A stretch of DNA of 64,000 nt, from contig JAHLKH010000033.1 of the NCBI GenBank assembly GCA_025526915.1, positions 1 through 64,000 of the forward strand. The letters run 5' to 3'. The notes beneath the pieces were generated by a model that did no database searches, was not told the origin of the DNA, and saw only the letters and a program-made list of their open reading frames with translations. Positions within the stretch are counted from its first letter, which is position 1. Every line of letters starts with the position of its first letter. The DNA comes from Entophlyctis helioformis (taxonomy: Eukaryota; Chytridiomycota; Chytridiomycetes; Chytridiales; Chytriomycetaceae). Below, piece by piece: positions 50,801 to 61,637 of this stretch. The position numbers and the translations under genes are program-made.

Positions 50801-53800
50801 CCCCTGACCCTTGTCGTACTTGCGGCTTGTTCCGCCAGACCCGCCAGAAGTCGTGCTGCCTCCAAGACTCGGCTGAAGTGCGATGTACAGCGTGCGGCGC
50901 TCTCCAGACTCCAGCGTCAAGTCTGCCGCTGGATGCTCAAGACCCTTGTCGCCGAAAATGAGGCACTGCTGCGCCAGGTTGGAAAGCGCAGTGACAACAA
51001 GCGTCTCGCCAGCAACATTCTCGACATCAAACGGAACGACCGTCGCGTACTTGCGTCCGGGATCAACGTAGCAGTTTCCAAAGTCCAGCTCTGTGAGCGA
51101 GGCGCCCGTCGCACTATCCACGAGCGATGGGAAGCGAAGGTAACTGGGTCGTATGCCGTAGAATGCAAACACGACATCGCAGACGTCGGCAGTTGTGTGG
51201 CTGTGGATGCGTATCTGGCACGTCTGGAATCCCAGAGCCGGTGGTGCTATCCAGAGATCAAACCGACGCGTCTCCTTTGCGGCAAGCGACCCTGACGGTG
51301 ACGCAAACTGGAGACTTGCTGCCGGCATGTCACCAGCGACTGTAGCAAACGAGAATGCTATGGGGTCGTCGCCGCGATTGGTAAGCGTCACATAGCAGTC
51401 CTTGCGCTCGCCCACTTCGAGTCGTCCCAGGTCAACAAAGGGTGCCTCCACAAAGAGGGCGGCGGGCAGTGGCGGCTGAAGAGGTGGCGACTGCGGCAGA
51501 ATGGCCACGCCAGTTGTCTGGTTGGAGGTGGTGGATGAAAACCCTCTGCTGACCTGATCCTGGCCCAAACCGAGTTGGGCTACGATGTCGAGACCACTAG
51601 ACAGTGCACGCGGTGCAGGCTCGATGGCGGCAAGTGAAGATGCATCGGGTCTAAAGACCGCACTTGCAGGGTCCGATGCAGTGCCAGCTGCGACCGCCAT
51701 CTGAAGCCCGCCATCCATCGCGCCAAAAGCAAGACGCTCGGAGCCAGCCGCGGACGTAACTGCGGACACACGTGGTGATGCGGGTCGACTCAGCAGCGAC
51801 GCTGACTCTATCAGAGACGCCACGTCGCCGCCGCGAGCGACCGCCGATCCAGAGGCCACGCCATCGGCTCCAGCAGCCCTTGCGAGAAGATCGTTGCGTT
51901 CCAAATCCTCTGAAAGCAGCTGCTGGTACGTCGAGTGATCGTAGCACACTGTTGCCTTGCACAGGACGCGCTTGACAATATCCGTGTTCTTTTCCTCGTG
52001 CACATAGATGCGCACTGTGCACACCTCGCTCTGCAGTTCTTGCCACGATTTGCCAGCAGGTGCCGTCTGATCGCTGGGATATCCGCTACCGGTCGCCAGC
52101 GACGCGATGGAGCGAGTCGAGACTTCGTCGAGTGTGGACGGTGGGACATACGATGCCATGGACGAAGAAAGCGCCTCGGAGTCAGAGCGCAGATCGACAA
52201 GCGGCGGTCTTCCTGACGGCGCGGTACGTGGCGTGGCAGATGACGCAGCGCCAACACTGCCATTGGCGGCGGATGGTGCAGTAGAATCGTCGCGGCCGGT
52301 GATGGCGGCTGTGCCTGTGCCTGTGCCTGTGCCTGGCAATGCTGCCTGCCGATACTGTCTGAATAAGACACGGACAGCCTTGATGCATCGCGGCTCAATG
52401 GTGAAGATGATGGAGTGCTTCGTCTTCTTGACCTTGAAACTGCCAGCCTGGGCCGCGGATGTCAAGGCAGTAGAGCTCGACTGGGCCGTCGGAGGAGCCT
52501 TGGTGCCAGCAGCAGAGGCGACAGAGTTGGAATGAGCAGGCTTGGCCGTGGCTGCGGCCTCGTGCGATGATTCTGGCAGCGTCTCCAATGCAGGTCGAGA
52601 CTGGAGTCGTGGCGGCACCATCGCCGGCTGTCGGCCCGTCCGGCGGCCCAGCAGACGGCGTCTTTGACGACGACTTGTCAGTCTCGCCATTGCCACGCTT
52701 TGGTGGCGCAGACTCTTCGCGGTCAGTGGCGTACTCGTCTACAACCTCGCCAGACCTGAGCCGCTCAAGCTTCTCAGCGATCCGCTTGATCTTGTCCTTG
52801 CGACCCTTGCGAGCCGCAATCTTGAGTTTCTGCTCAAGCTGCTCAATGTTCTCCTCGGCCTCCTTGGACAGGATCATGGCTGGCCGCTTGCGAGCCTTGC
52901 GCTTGCCATCAACACCAGCGTCGCCAGCAGCATTGTCCGCCGCGTCTTCGGCGGTGTCGTCCACAATCTCAAACGAAATGTCCACGATGCATCCCTCAAA
53001 AGCCAGCTCTTTGGGATCGACGCGAACCTCGAATGTGCGTGTGTGTCGCTGGCTCGTGTTGGAAATGACAAGCTCCTGGAACACGGTGGTCGGATCGTCA
53101 ATGTGGCGCACACCAAACTCGAGGAGCAGCTTCTCGATGAAGAAGTTGGCCGGCTGTCGGATGTTGGCCTTGACGGTCATGATTTGGTCGTTCTCGCGGT
53201 CATGGATGTTTTCAATGACGAGCCGCTCCTGGAATGGGCCGGACAGCGAGGGATCAAAGATGAACTCGACCTCACGCTTGCCGTAGCCGCGGACAATGCC
53301 CATTCGGTAGTCGCTTAGGGCAATGTCGCCAGACGCGATGGATCCCGACTTGCGGATCGTGTACAGCAGCGGCGCCTCGGAATTGTTGCGGATCACGATG
53401 CTCTTGGTGCGCCGCTCGTTCTTGTCAAGCATGCCAAAGTTGATGTTCTTCTGGCCAAGCTCCATGATAGATCGGCAGAGCGATAGGCGCAGCATGAGCT
53501 CGCGGACTGGAATGCTGGCCAGGTCGCTTTTGAGAAGCTGCTCAAACTGTGGCTGCTTGATGTCGCGGTCAAACTCGCAAAGCCGCAGAAAGACTCGAGC
53601 ATCGTGCTTGCGCGGTTTGCCCTGCCAAATGGCCGAGAGGATTGCCTCGTCAGCCAACCACTCACAGTCACGCCGTGACAGGCAAAGCTAAACACAGACT
53701 ACATTGCCAAATTTACCTGTACGTTGGGCTTGTTGGCTCCCGATGCAGTGAGCACAAGCACAATCGTCACACTGGACTCGGGGGCAATCTCGATTGTGGA

Positions 53801-56800
53801 CGCAGAAGACAGTCGCCCGTCCTGCACCGCACCATCAAGTTGCCTCCGGAGCCTCAGCTGAGCCTTGACGTACGCGTCCTCGAGATTGGCGCGCGGAAAG
53901 AGCGGCGGATGGACGCCAGTGCTCTTTTCGAGAATCGTCAGAAGCGAGTCGATGGGCAGGCGAGTGCTGTCCAACAGGCCAGACAGCTGTGTCGACATCA
54001 AGTCCTCTGACGTGAACTGGACTGCATCGCCCAGCGTCTCATTGGGTGCAACGCTGCTGCCTTTGGATGCAGCTGCGACAGGAGCAGCGCCAGACTGGGA
54101 TGCGGACGAAGCGGCAGGATTGCTGATGCTGGCGATCACGCCAAGGGCCGTGGCCAAACCAGTCACACCTGAGCCAGACGCAGAAGCGGAGCCAAGACCA
54201 GCAGCTCCAGACACAGCAGCAGATGCAGCGGAAGAAGAGGTGGCTCCAAAGCTACTTCCACCATGGCCCTGTCCAGCAGCCGGAGAGGCGTTCTTGGCTT
54301 GCGCTTCGATGGACGACATTTGCAGATCATCAGCATGAGTGCCAAGCCGCAGCAGAGATCGTGCCGGTCCACTGATCAAGCGGGTGCCGTCGTCCTCGTT
54401 GGACAGCTTGCGATCGCGGCCAGAATAGTGCATGCTGAACATCTTGAGCTGTGCGACTGCCGCCACAGTAGGTTTCCGTTTGGGAGACTGCCGTCCAGAG
54501 CTCTTGACGGCCGAGGCAAGGTCCAAGTAGTCGGGCGTGCGTCCGTCGCCATGCAGCAAGCTTGAAGACGCGTCCGAAGCGTGGCGGGATGATCGGCTGA
54601 GACCCGCCAGCCCAAGGCTTGTTGCAGACGTCGGTGGCGCAGTCGTCGACGTCGGTCCCGAGTCGACCCCGACATTGGCAGATGCACTAGATGCTGCCCC
54701 ACCGGTGGACAAAGAGGCAGCCGCGTTGACTGCTGATGATCCAGCTCCTGCCGTCCCCACAACAGTTGATGTACTTGACGATGCACCTGAGCTGCTACCG
54801 CCAGCAGGATTGGAGACCTGTGTCGGCGCAGCCAGGCCTGCCACTCCTAGAGTGGAAATGACAGTCGTCCGCTTGATCTTGCGGCTCTCCTGCAGTGACT
54901 CGAGCAGCTCTTCGCGACGCTGCATGGCATCGCTGGCGCTTGGCGTGAGGTCCAAAGCAGGAAATGCCTCGGTTGCCTTGGCGTAGATGCTGATCTCGTC
55001 AGGCATGGACGACGTCAGCTCGAGCACCAACCGCTTGCGGGAAATGTTTTCGATTGCAAAGGTGCGGACGGCTGGCGAGTTGAGAATGGCAGAGCCAAAG
55101 TCGATAAAGTTGGAAGATGACGGCGTGAGGAGATGGTAGAAGAGCGAATGGAACGTGACGCGGTTCTTGTCAATGTTGGTCGACGACACGTCCACAGTGT
55201 GGTCGTTGTCGCGGTTGAGCAGGTTGGCAACGGTAATCTGCTTGCGGTAGTCTGGGTTGACTTTGCGAGGGTAAATGTCGATCTTGACTTCGATATGCTG
55301 CCGTGCTGGAATGGTCATTTCGTTGCGGACTGTGTTGAGCACCTTGGAGATGAAGCGCATTTCAACGCGCGCCGGCAAGTCGGAACAGTTGGTGATCTGG
55401 ATGGGGAGCGACTTGAGCGTTCCGACATCCGTGTCGCCAAAGTTGAGCGTCTTTGGCGTAACATCGATAAAGGACGTGCATGTGCGTGCAATGGCCTGGA
55501 TCTTCTTCTTCTCGCGTCGCTGGTTGGAGCCCGTCTGGGTATAGAGAATGGTGATGCGGAAGTTGCGACGGACAAGACGTCCGGCACGGTAGTCGGGAGT
55601 GGGCGGATCGCGCTCTGGTTTGAAGCAAACCTCGATCGTGCGCTCCGTGCCAGGCCGCAGCTGTAGCTCTTCGATGCGCATGTACTCTTCCGTCGAGCCA
55701 CTTGCTGCCTCGGTGTTTGAGAACTCGCGCGTACGCATGCTGTCCATGTCTTCGCTGCGGCCGATGCTGCTGTTGTTGGACAGCGTCCGAACAAGATCGA
55801 CTGCTTCGAGAAGTGAGCCTGTGGCACCTGACACGGCACTGGACAATGCTCCGGTGCTGCTGCCCATGCTCGTTGCATTCGCAAATGGTCCGCTGTCGTT
55901 GCGTCTACGCAAGATGGGCGGCGGTGTTGACGCACGCGAGCTGGAAATACTCTGCGTTGGAGAAAATTCGCTGTTTGTGCCGGATATGTTTGTGGTGATT
56001 TCCTGCAGCCGCTCCGGAATGGGTCGTTCCAGAACTTCGGCACCCGAGTCGTCCGGATTCAACTCGGGGCTCACCACCAGCCGCTGGCTGAGGCCCAACA
56101 ATTGCGTCGGAGACTGTTGCTGCACGGCTTGTTGCATCTGCTGCTGCTGCTGCTGCTTTTGATGACCACTTCCCCGACCATGCTGTGAGAGGTGTTGGTG
56201 ATGGTGGTGGTGGTGGTGATAGTGGTGATGATGATGGCCAGAATGGCCTTGATGCTGCTGAGACTGATGCAATGCGGCAGGATCGGTAGTGCCATCGTCA
56301 ATCTTGAGCTGGAAGACGACGCTAGAGTTGTCGCTGGAGAAGCTGACGTCCAGCACTTGATCGCTCATGTTGCGCAACGTGACGCGTTTCTTGCGCCAGA
56401 CGCCAGCGCAGCAGTCGCCAAAGTCGAGCGTGTTGCCGCAACTGATGGACAGCAGCTCTTCGCCGAGCACATCCCGCACAATGGCGTGGATTTGGGTCTC
56501 GACGGTGTTGGCCGAGTCGTTCTGGTTTTCGATCTGGAGATCGTAGTTGAACTCGCCCGTCTCGCGTGGCTTGAACTTGACGCGAATGCGGCGATGTGAG
56601 TAGGCGGGGATGGGCGAGAAGTCCAGAGGCTCGCCCGTGTCGTAGTCTGTAAATTGGAGCCAATTGCCGTCTCTCTGGCTCATCAGGTCGCTTGTGTTGA
56701 TGATCCAGAACAAGTCAATCTCGGAGCGGTTCCAGATGGTAAAGTCCTTGAAGTAGCTTCCGCCAACCACACAGTCGTCAAAGATGATGCCTGTGCTGCC

Positions 56801-58447
56801 AATATCGGTCCAGAGCAGCGACTGGCAGACGCGAGATCTGAACTTGACAGCGAGCTGGTAGTCTGGAATGGCTGTTGCAGGGACAATGGCGGCGTTGGAG
56901 TCGCTCGACACGGCCGGCACAACCTGCCCCAGGTCTTCGGCGTGAGCAGGAAGGACGTCCGTCTGCGAATCACGTTGCTGAAGTGCGCCGTTATGCACCA
57001 TGCCAAGCGGCGTCACAATGACTTCGGAAATGCCATCTGCAGGTGAAAATGCCGGTGGCGAACCGTCAGCGAGGTGATGTGGCGGGTGCGGCTGGCTCGG
57101 CTGGGACACGGATGCGGATGTCGGACGCGACTTTCGCAGCGCGACCTCTCCAGGCTGTGTACCAGCAGCAAGCGTGTCTGACTGTCCAGTCAGGCTGTTG
57201 TGGCGCAGCTGAGTCTCGTCGGCGGCGACCTTGTAGGCAAAGAAGAAGATGAGGCCGTTGATCTCGAAAAAGTCGTGGGTTTCGTCTTCCTCGCCATGCC
57301 CAGCAAAGTGATTGTCGTCGTCGTCGTCATCTGCGCGGCCGCCGGTGATGGATCGAAGACGGCTGTTGGCAGGAGCCTGTGCCGCCAGCACGCTCTCGCG
57401 CGGACCCTTGACTTCAGGGAGAAACGCAATGACGATCTTTTGCGTCTGGCCAGCCTCAAGCAGCACCTCGTCAATGTGGTTGACGTAGTTGAACAGCTGG
57501 TTGAACTGGTGGCCGTGCGCATAGCTGACATTCGAGCCAAAGCTCATGAGGCCCATAGCAGCAGCCTCGACAGTGTTTGTTGTGAGCGTCGGCGAGCTTG
57601 GTATGGAAACACGAGGAGACGACGAAGGTGGCGTGCTTGTGGCTTCTGAAGATGTAGATGCGGACGACGAGCCCATCTTTGGCGAAAAGAGAGGGGAATC
57701 GACCGATCCGGTGCTAGTAAACGACTCCATCGAAGAGTCCAGCGACATGATGGACAGCTCGGCGTGACGCGGATGCTTTGAAGGATCACTTGTCGTAGCG
57801 CTTAGCCTTTCAGGGGCGGCAGACGCGCTGCTGGGCAGACTGCCAAGGCCGATGGCGTTTGAGGCGATGGCCTGCGCAAGGATCGGCGTGCCAGCACCAA
57901 ACGATCCGACGCGAGTTGCCTGGGTTGTGTTGGTGCGCGACAAGCGTTTTGTGCGACGCTGCTCGCGGTGATCCGGAAGGTTTTCGTTTGTAAGCTGAAA
58001 GGCGATCTGCGAGCCCAGATTGGACCTGAGCTTGATGTTGAGGCGAAACGGGGACGTGTTTCTGAGTTCGATGCGGCGCAGAGCGTGCAGGCTGTTGAGA
58101 TAGACATTGTCGAGGACGAGTTTGTTGCTGACGTTGACAATCTCGATGAGTTGCTGCGGTTGCTGCTGTTGTTGTTGCTGCTGCTGTGGGGGTCTCTGCA
58201 AAGAGGTGATTGGCTGTTGCTGCGGCTGTTGCTGCGGCTGTTGCTGCGGCTGTTGCGACGATCCGGTTACAGGAGCCGAATCCAGTAAAGCAGACGAAGG
58301 ATCTGCAGGTGCGGAAATGGGTCCGGATGAAGATGCCGATGCCTGAGCCGATGCCGATGCCGATCCAGATCCAGATCCAGGCCGTGAAGGCAGCACAGCT
58401 CGGGTGCGATCAGACGGGACGCTCATCTGCAGAGGAGCACGTTGCAA
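44825..58447 (-). CDS. Giant ASH/MSP-type beta-domain repeat protein (about 4,451 aa)
   Basis: Five exons: 58447-53717, 53660-52619, 52572-45279, 45195-45093, 45010-44825; all phases agree, giving 4,451 aa. Many segments follow the ASH (ASPM-SPD2-Hydin) pattern of a [L/I/V][N/D][F/L]G start, a hydrophobic strand, then N.S/N.. : LNFGDTDVG, LDFGDCCAG, INFGMLDKN, VDLGRLEVG, LDFGNCYVD, INFGVSRST, MDLGKVGHF. Between them lie long Ser/Gly/Gln/His-rich loops. Such Ig-like repeats occur in ciliary and centrosomal proteins (Hydin, CEP192, CFAP47), but I cannot match this gene to one of them. The two introns at 53661-53716 (56 nt) and 52573-52618 (46 nt) are short; the second is needed to keep the frame. 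Confidence 0.75.
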
Positions 58448-59744
58448 TGCACCCGCCCGTCAGCCGGCCGGCCGGCCGCGCCACACGAAGCCCGATGGGG
58501 GTCATTCAAGCCAGGGCAGCCGGCGCGTGCGCGCACAAGCAAAAGGCTGCGTACCTTGCCAGAGATCTCCAGTCACGAGCCACAGAAGCCTGTGCAAGAG
58601 CGTCGGTGTGTAGGAGCCGGCCGGCGTTGTGGACCCTGGCCCGGCCTGTGCGATTGGTTGGTCGAGGGGCGGTCTGGCCGTGTTGTGGCGGCAGCACGTC
58701 AGTCGGCCAAGTCGCTGCGTTGCGATGCGATGTGAAGCGAGGCGAGGCGAGGCGAGGCGATGTGAAGCGATGAGTTGCCAGGCAACCCACAGCAGACGCT
58801 CTCGCTCTCTCGCTCTCGCTCTTCCACTCGCTCTCGCTCTCGCTCTTCCAGCCGCTCTTCCACTCGCTCACCGTGAGGCTGTTGCTGCTCCCCCAGACAG
58901 GCGCAGAGCGGGCGGCAAAGAGTGTGCGGCAATGGCCACGGCTGGCTGGTCCGCTGGTCCGCTGGCTGGTCGTTTGGTTCGGTGTTCGGTCTGTCTGCGT
59001 CTGCGAGTGCCAGTGCGTCTGCGAGTGCCAGTGCCAGGCAGGCAGGCAGCCGCACCAGGGCAAGGCCCAGACCCAGACCGTCAGTCCCATGGCTTCAGCA
59101 AGCCGGCGGCATGTCCCGCGGGCCTCGGCCGCATCCTCACCGGCCTGTCCGTCGCGCTGTCCGTGTGTCGGTCGGTCGCCCAAATGCACAAACAGCGGCA
59201 ACCCGCGACGGGCGGTGGTGGAGTCAGCCGCCCAGATCATACACCAAGGCAGCCGGACGGACAGCACAGGGATCGTTGGCATGAGGATAGCAAGGGATGC
59301 ATGGCGCAGAGGCGAGTCTGGCGGTCATGCGGAACCTGGCCAGCGTCGCTATCCAGTGAACAGGGCAGGCGAGAGGTGGTGGTGCCACGCCATGTGCGTT
59401 GCCATGATTGGCAATGCAGCATGCAGCCAGTAGAGGGCAGGCTGCGCATAGCACAGGGATGGGCTGCGATGATGGACAAGGCACGGCAGTGAACAAGACC
59501 GACAGAGGCCAGTGCAGGCGTTGGGATCAGGCCGTTTCTCATGCCGAAACGCGTGGCCGGCATGCACAATGCTTTTACAGTTGCATGAACAACCAACAGC
59601 AGATGCGTCTCGTCCATCCACTCGCTGCATCTCGGCAAGCGATGCTGGAATGGCTGGCATGCACCCTCCAGAGTCGCCCATTCCAGCCACTCGGCCAACG
59701 CAAAGCCGCGCTGAAACAGCCATGAGTCACTCGGGTCCGTGCAT
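58448..59744. other. 1.3-kb gene-free region with simple repeats
   Basis: Upstream of the giant gene and downstream of PEX12. It contains GGCGA tandem repeats (about 58738-58770) and a CTCGCT/CTCTTCCA tandem array (about 58794-58870). No supported exon was seen on either strand. It probably contains the promoter of the giant gene. Confidence 0.45.
58794..58870. repeat. CTCGCT/CTCTTCCA simple-repeat array
   Basis: A pyrimidine-rich strand made of CTCGCT hexamers alternating with CTCTTCCA units, repeated over about 77 bp. It lies upstream of the giant ASH-repeat gene. Confidence 0.8.
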
Positions 59745-61322
59745 TTAATATATCTTGCGCAGATCCTCGCCGCCCACAGGTGCATGCGTGACCGGGCAGC
59801 GTCCGTACTCGGCCACGTAGTTGTACGCGCACGGATAGCAAAAGGCGTACCCGGTGGGCAGCACCGCTGGATTGGTGCGGCGCTTGAGGCACAACGGACA
59901 CGTGTGCTTGTCGTCCGGCACCTGCACGCCGTGTTCGTGCGGCTGGTGGGCAGACCGTGGCCTCCATGTCAGTCCAGGCACGAGAAGCGAGGGACCAATC
60001 CTCAGCATGGGATCATCAGCAGCGGCATCCACTCACTGGGATCGGATCGGGCGGCGGTGGGATGGGCTGCACGTCTGCCTTTTTGTGGTAGTCGGACGTG
60101 TACCACCACTCGAGAAAGTTGAAGAAGAAGAATCCCATGGGCACCGCATACCGCATGAACCGGAGCGCTTCTGCACGCCAAACGCGCCGGCCAGCCCCAG
60201 ATACCGCAGTCCAGACGACGCCGCCATGGCCGCTAGAGCCCGTTCACGCGCTGCCGTCACTGCGCTGTCGTGATCGCGCTGTTGGTTGCAGTGCACGGGC
60301 ACATCTGCCAAGTTAGTAACGCCGTCCATCACTTGCTGCTCGTTATCGTGGCACAACTGCTGCAGCAGCAGCAGCAGCATGCAACCAGACTCACAAAGTC
60401 ATCCACACTCATCCGCGTAATCTTCAGGCCGCTCAAAAACAGCCATGGGTCGTAGTGTGGAGTCTTGCCGTAGATGTACGCAACCTGGAATGCAAGCAAG
60501 GTGGCCATGTACGACGCATTGGCAAAGGGATACACTCTCTTGAATGTCCTGAGCAGTGCCTGCTTGATCCGCGCGAATCTCTCTCTCAGTGACGGCGCAG
60601 AACCTGCCGATGCAGGTGCTGCCGATCCAGATGCAGACGCAGTTGGCGCGTCTGTTTCGCGAGCAGCACTTCGTGCCCTGACCATGCCGCCAACAAGCTG
60701 CTGGCGAGACAGGTGCTCGTAGGCCTCGTCCAAAGCGGCCTTGATCAGCGGCACAGCAATCTGCCATGCGGTGGATCGCCGTCAGTCTGCGAGACCCCTT
60801 CGAGCGGTGCTGTTTAGAGTGCGTGTACTCACAAGAGCCAGCAGCGACGACCGGATCTGGCGAGCCGTCAGTGGCTGCCGGGCCTTGCCAGTGTGTCTGT
60901 GCAGCGCGCGGTTCTCGCCCACAGGCGCTCTGCACAGGCCGTAAAAGTTCTCGGCAAAGGAGCCGCCTGCAGCCATCCAAGCGCAGGTCAGAAGGTCAGG
61001 TCGGTCCCGCAGTCGATGCCGTGCGGCGCCCATGCAAGCAGGCAGCCGGCCAGCCAGGCAGGCAGGAAGGCACCAGCCACACACCCCACTCCTTGAGATA
61101 CTGGAACTCGACGGCGGCCATGGCCAGGGCAAAGACCCACTTGTCGAAGCGGTGGATGGGCAGAAACACCCGAGGGTACCGCTGCGCATAGACGGTGAGC
61201 ACGTACTTGAACGCCGGTGCGAGCAGGTCCCGCATGTGCTCCTGCGCAAACAGCTCAAACACCGACGGCCGGTACGCATCGCCTGCCGACGCCGAGCCGT
61301 CCAGATTGGCCAAGAATTCCAT
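59745..61322 (-). CDS. PEX12: Peroxin PEX12, RING-type E3 component, one apparent frameshift
   Basis: Exons 61322-61085, 60966-60833, 60760-60395, 60278-60037 and 59942-59745. N-terminus MEFLANLDGSASAGDAYRPSVFELFAQEHM is typical for PEX12 (shown in two parts: MEFLANLDG and RPSVFELFAQEHM). Hydrophobic membrane segments follow, including VPMGFFFFNFLEWWY. The C-terminal RING-like domain reads CPLCLKRRTNP ... FCYPCAYNYV ... CPVTHAPV, with the reduced zinc-ligand set usual in PEX12. With PEX2 and PEX10 it forms the retro-translocation ubiquitin ligase channel that recycles PEX5. In exon 4, near 60166, AAGCG must be AAGGCG to join FGVQK to ALRFMRYAVPM; with that base the protein has 392 aa. Confidence 0.9.
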
Positions 61323-61637
61323 GTCTGTGCACCTGCGGTTGCCAGATCTGCGGGCAAGTGCATGTGGACAAACGCTCGCAGCAACGCACTGCGGGCTCAG
61401 CCTCTGACGCTGCCGTTGACTCTATGATTGCAGATGCAGTCACCAAGCAGCTGTTTGAGCCTGCATCTGCTGTGTCGTCAGGCCATGTCGTCAGGCCATG
61501 TCGTCAGGCCATGCTGTCCACAACGATCGTTGAACGATCCCTTACCAAACGAGCGAAATCGTTGAGTGCCAGACCGGCCTGGTCATCGCCACTCGAGTTG
61601 GTGACTGACCCTGTCGCCATGGCACAGTGACCGCAGC
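61323..61637. promoter_or_regulatory. Shared divergent promoter region PEX12 / SWP73
   Basis: 315 bp between two divergent start codons. It contains a short direct repeat, GGCCATGTCGTCA, twice (about 61480-61503). No specific factor site was recognised. Confidence 0.4.

Noticed and set aside
52395..52696. Frameshift within the giant ASH-repeat gene
   Set aside because: A 46-nt GT-AG intron (52573-52618) joins the two frames in correct phase, and exon lengths of the whole gene then sum to a multiple of three.
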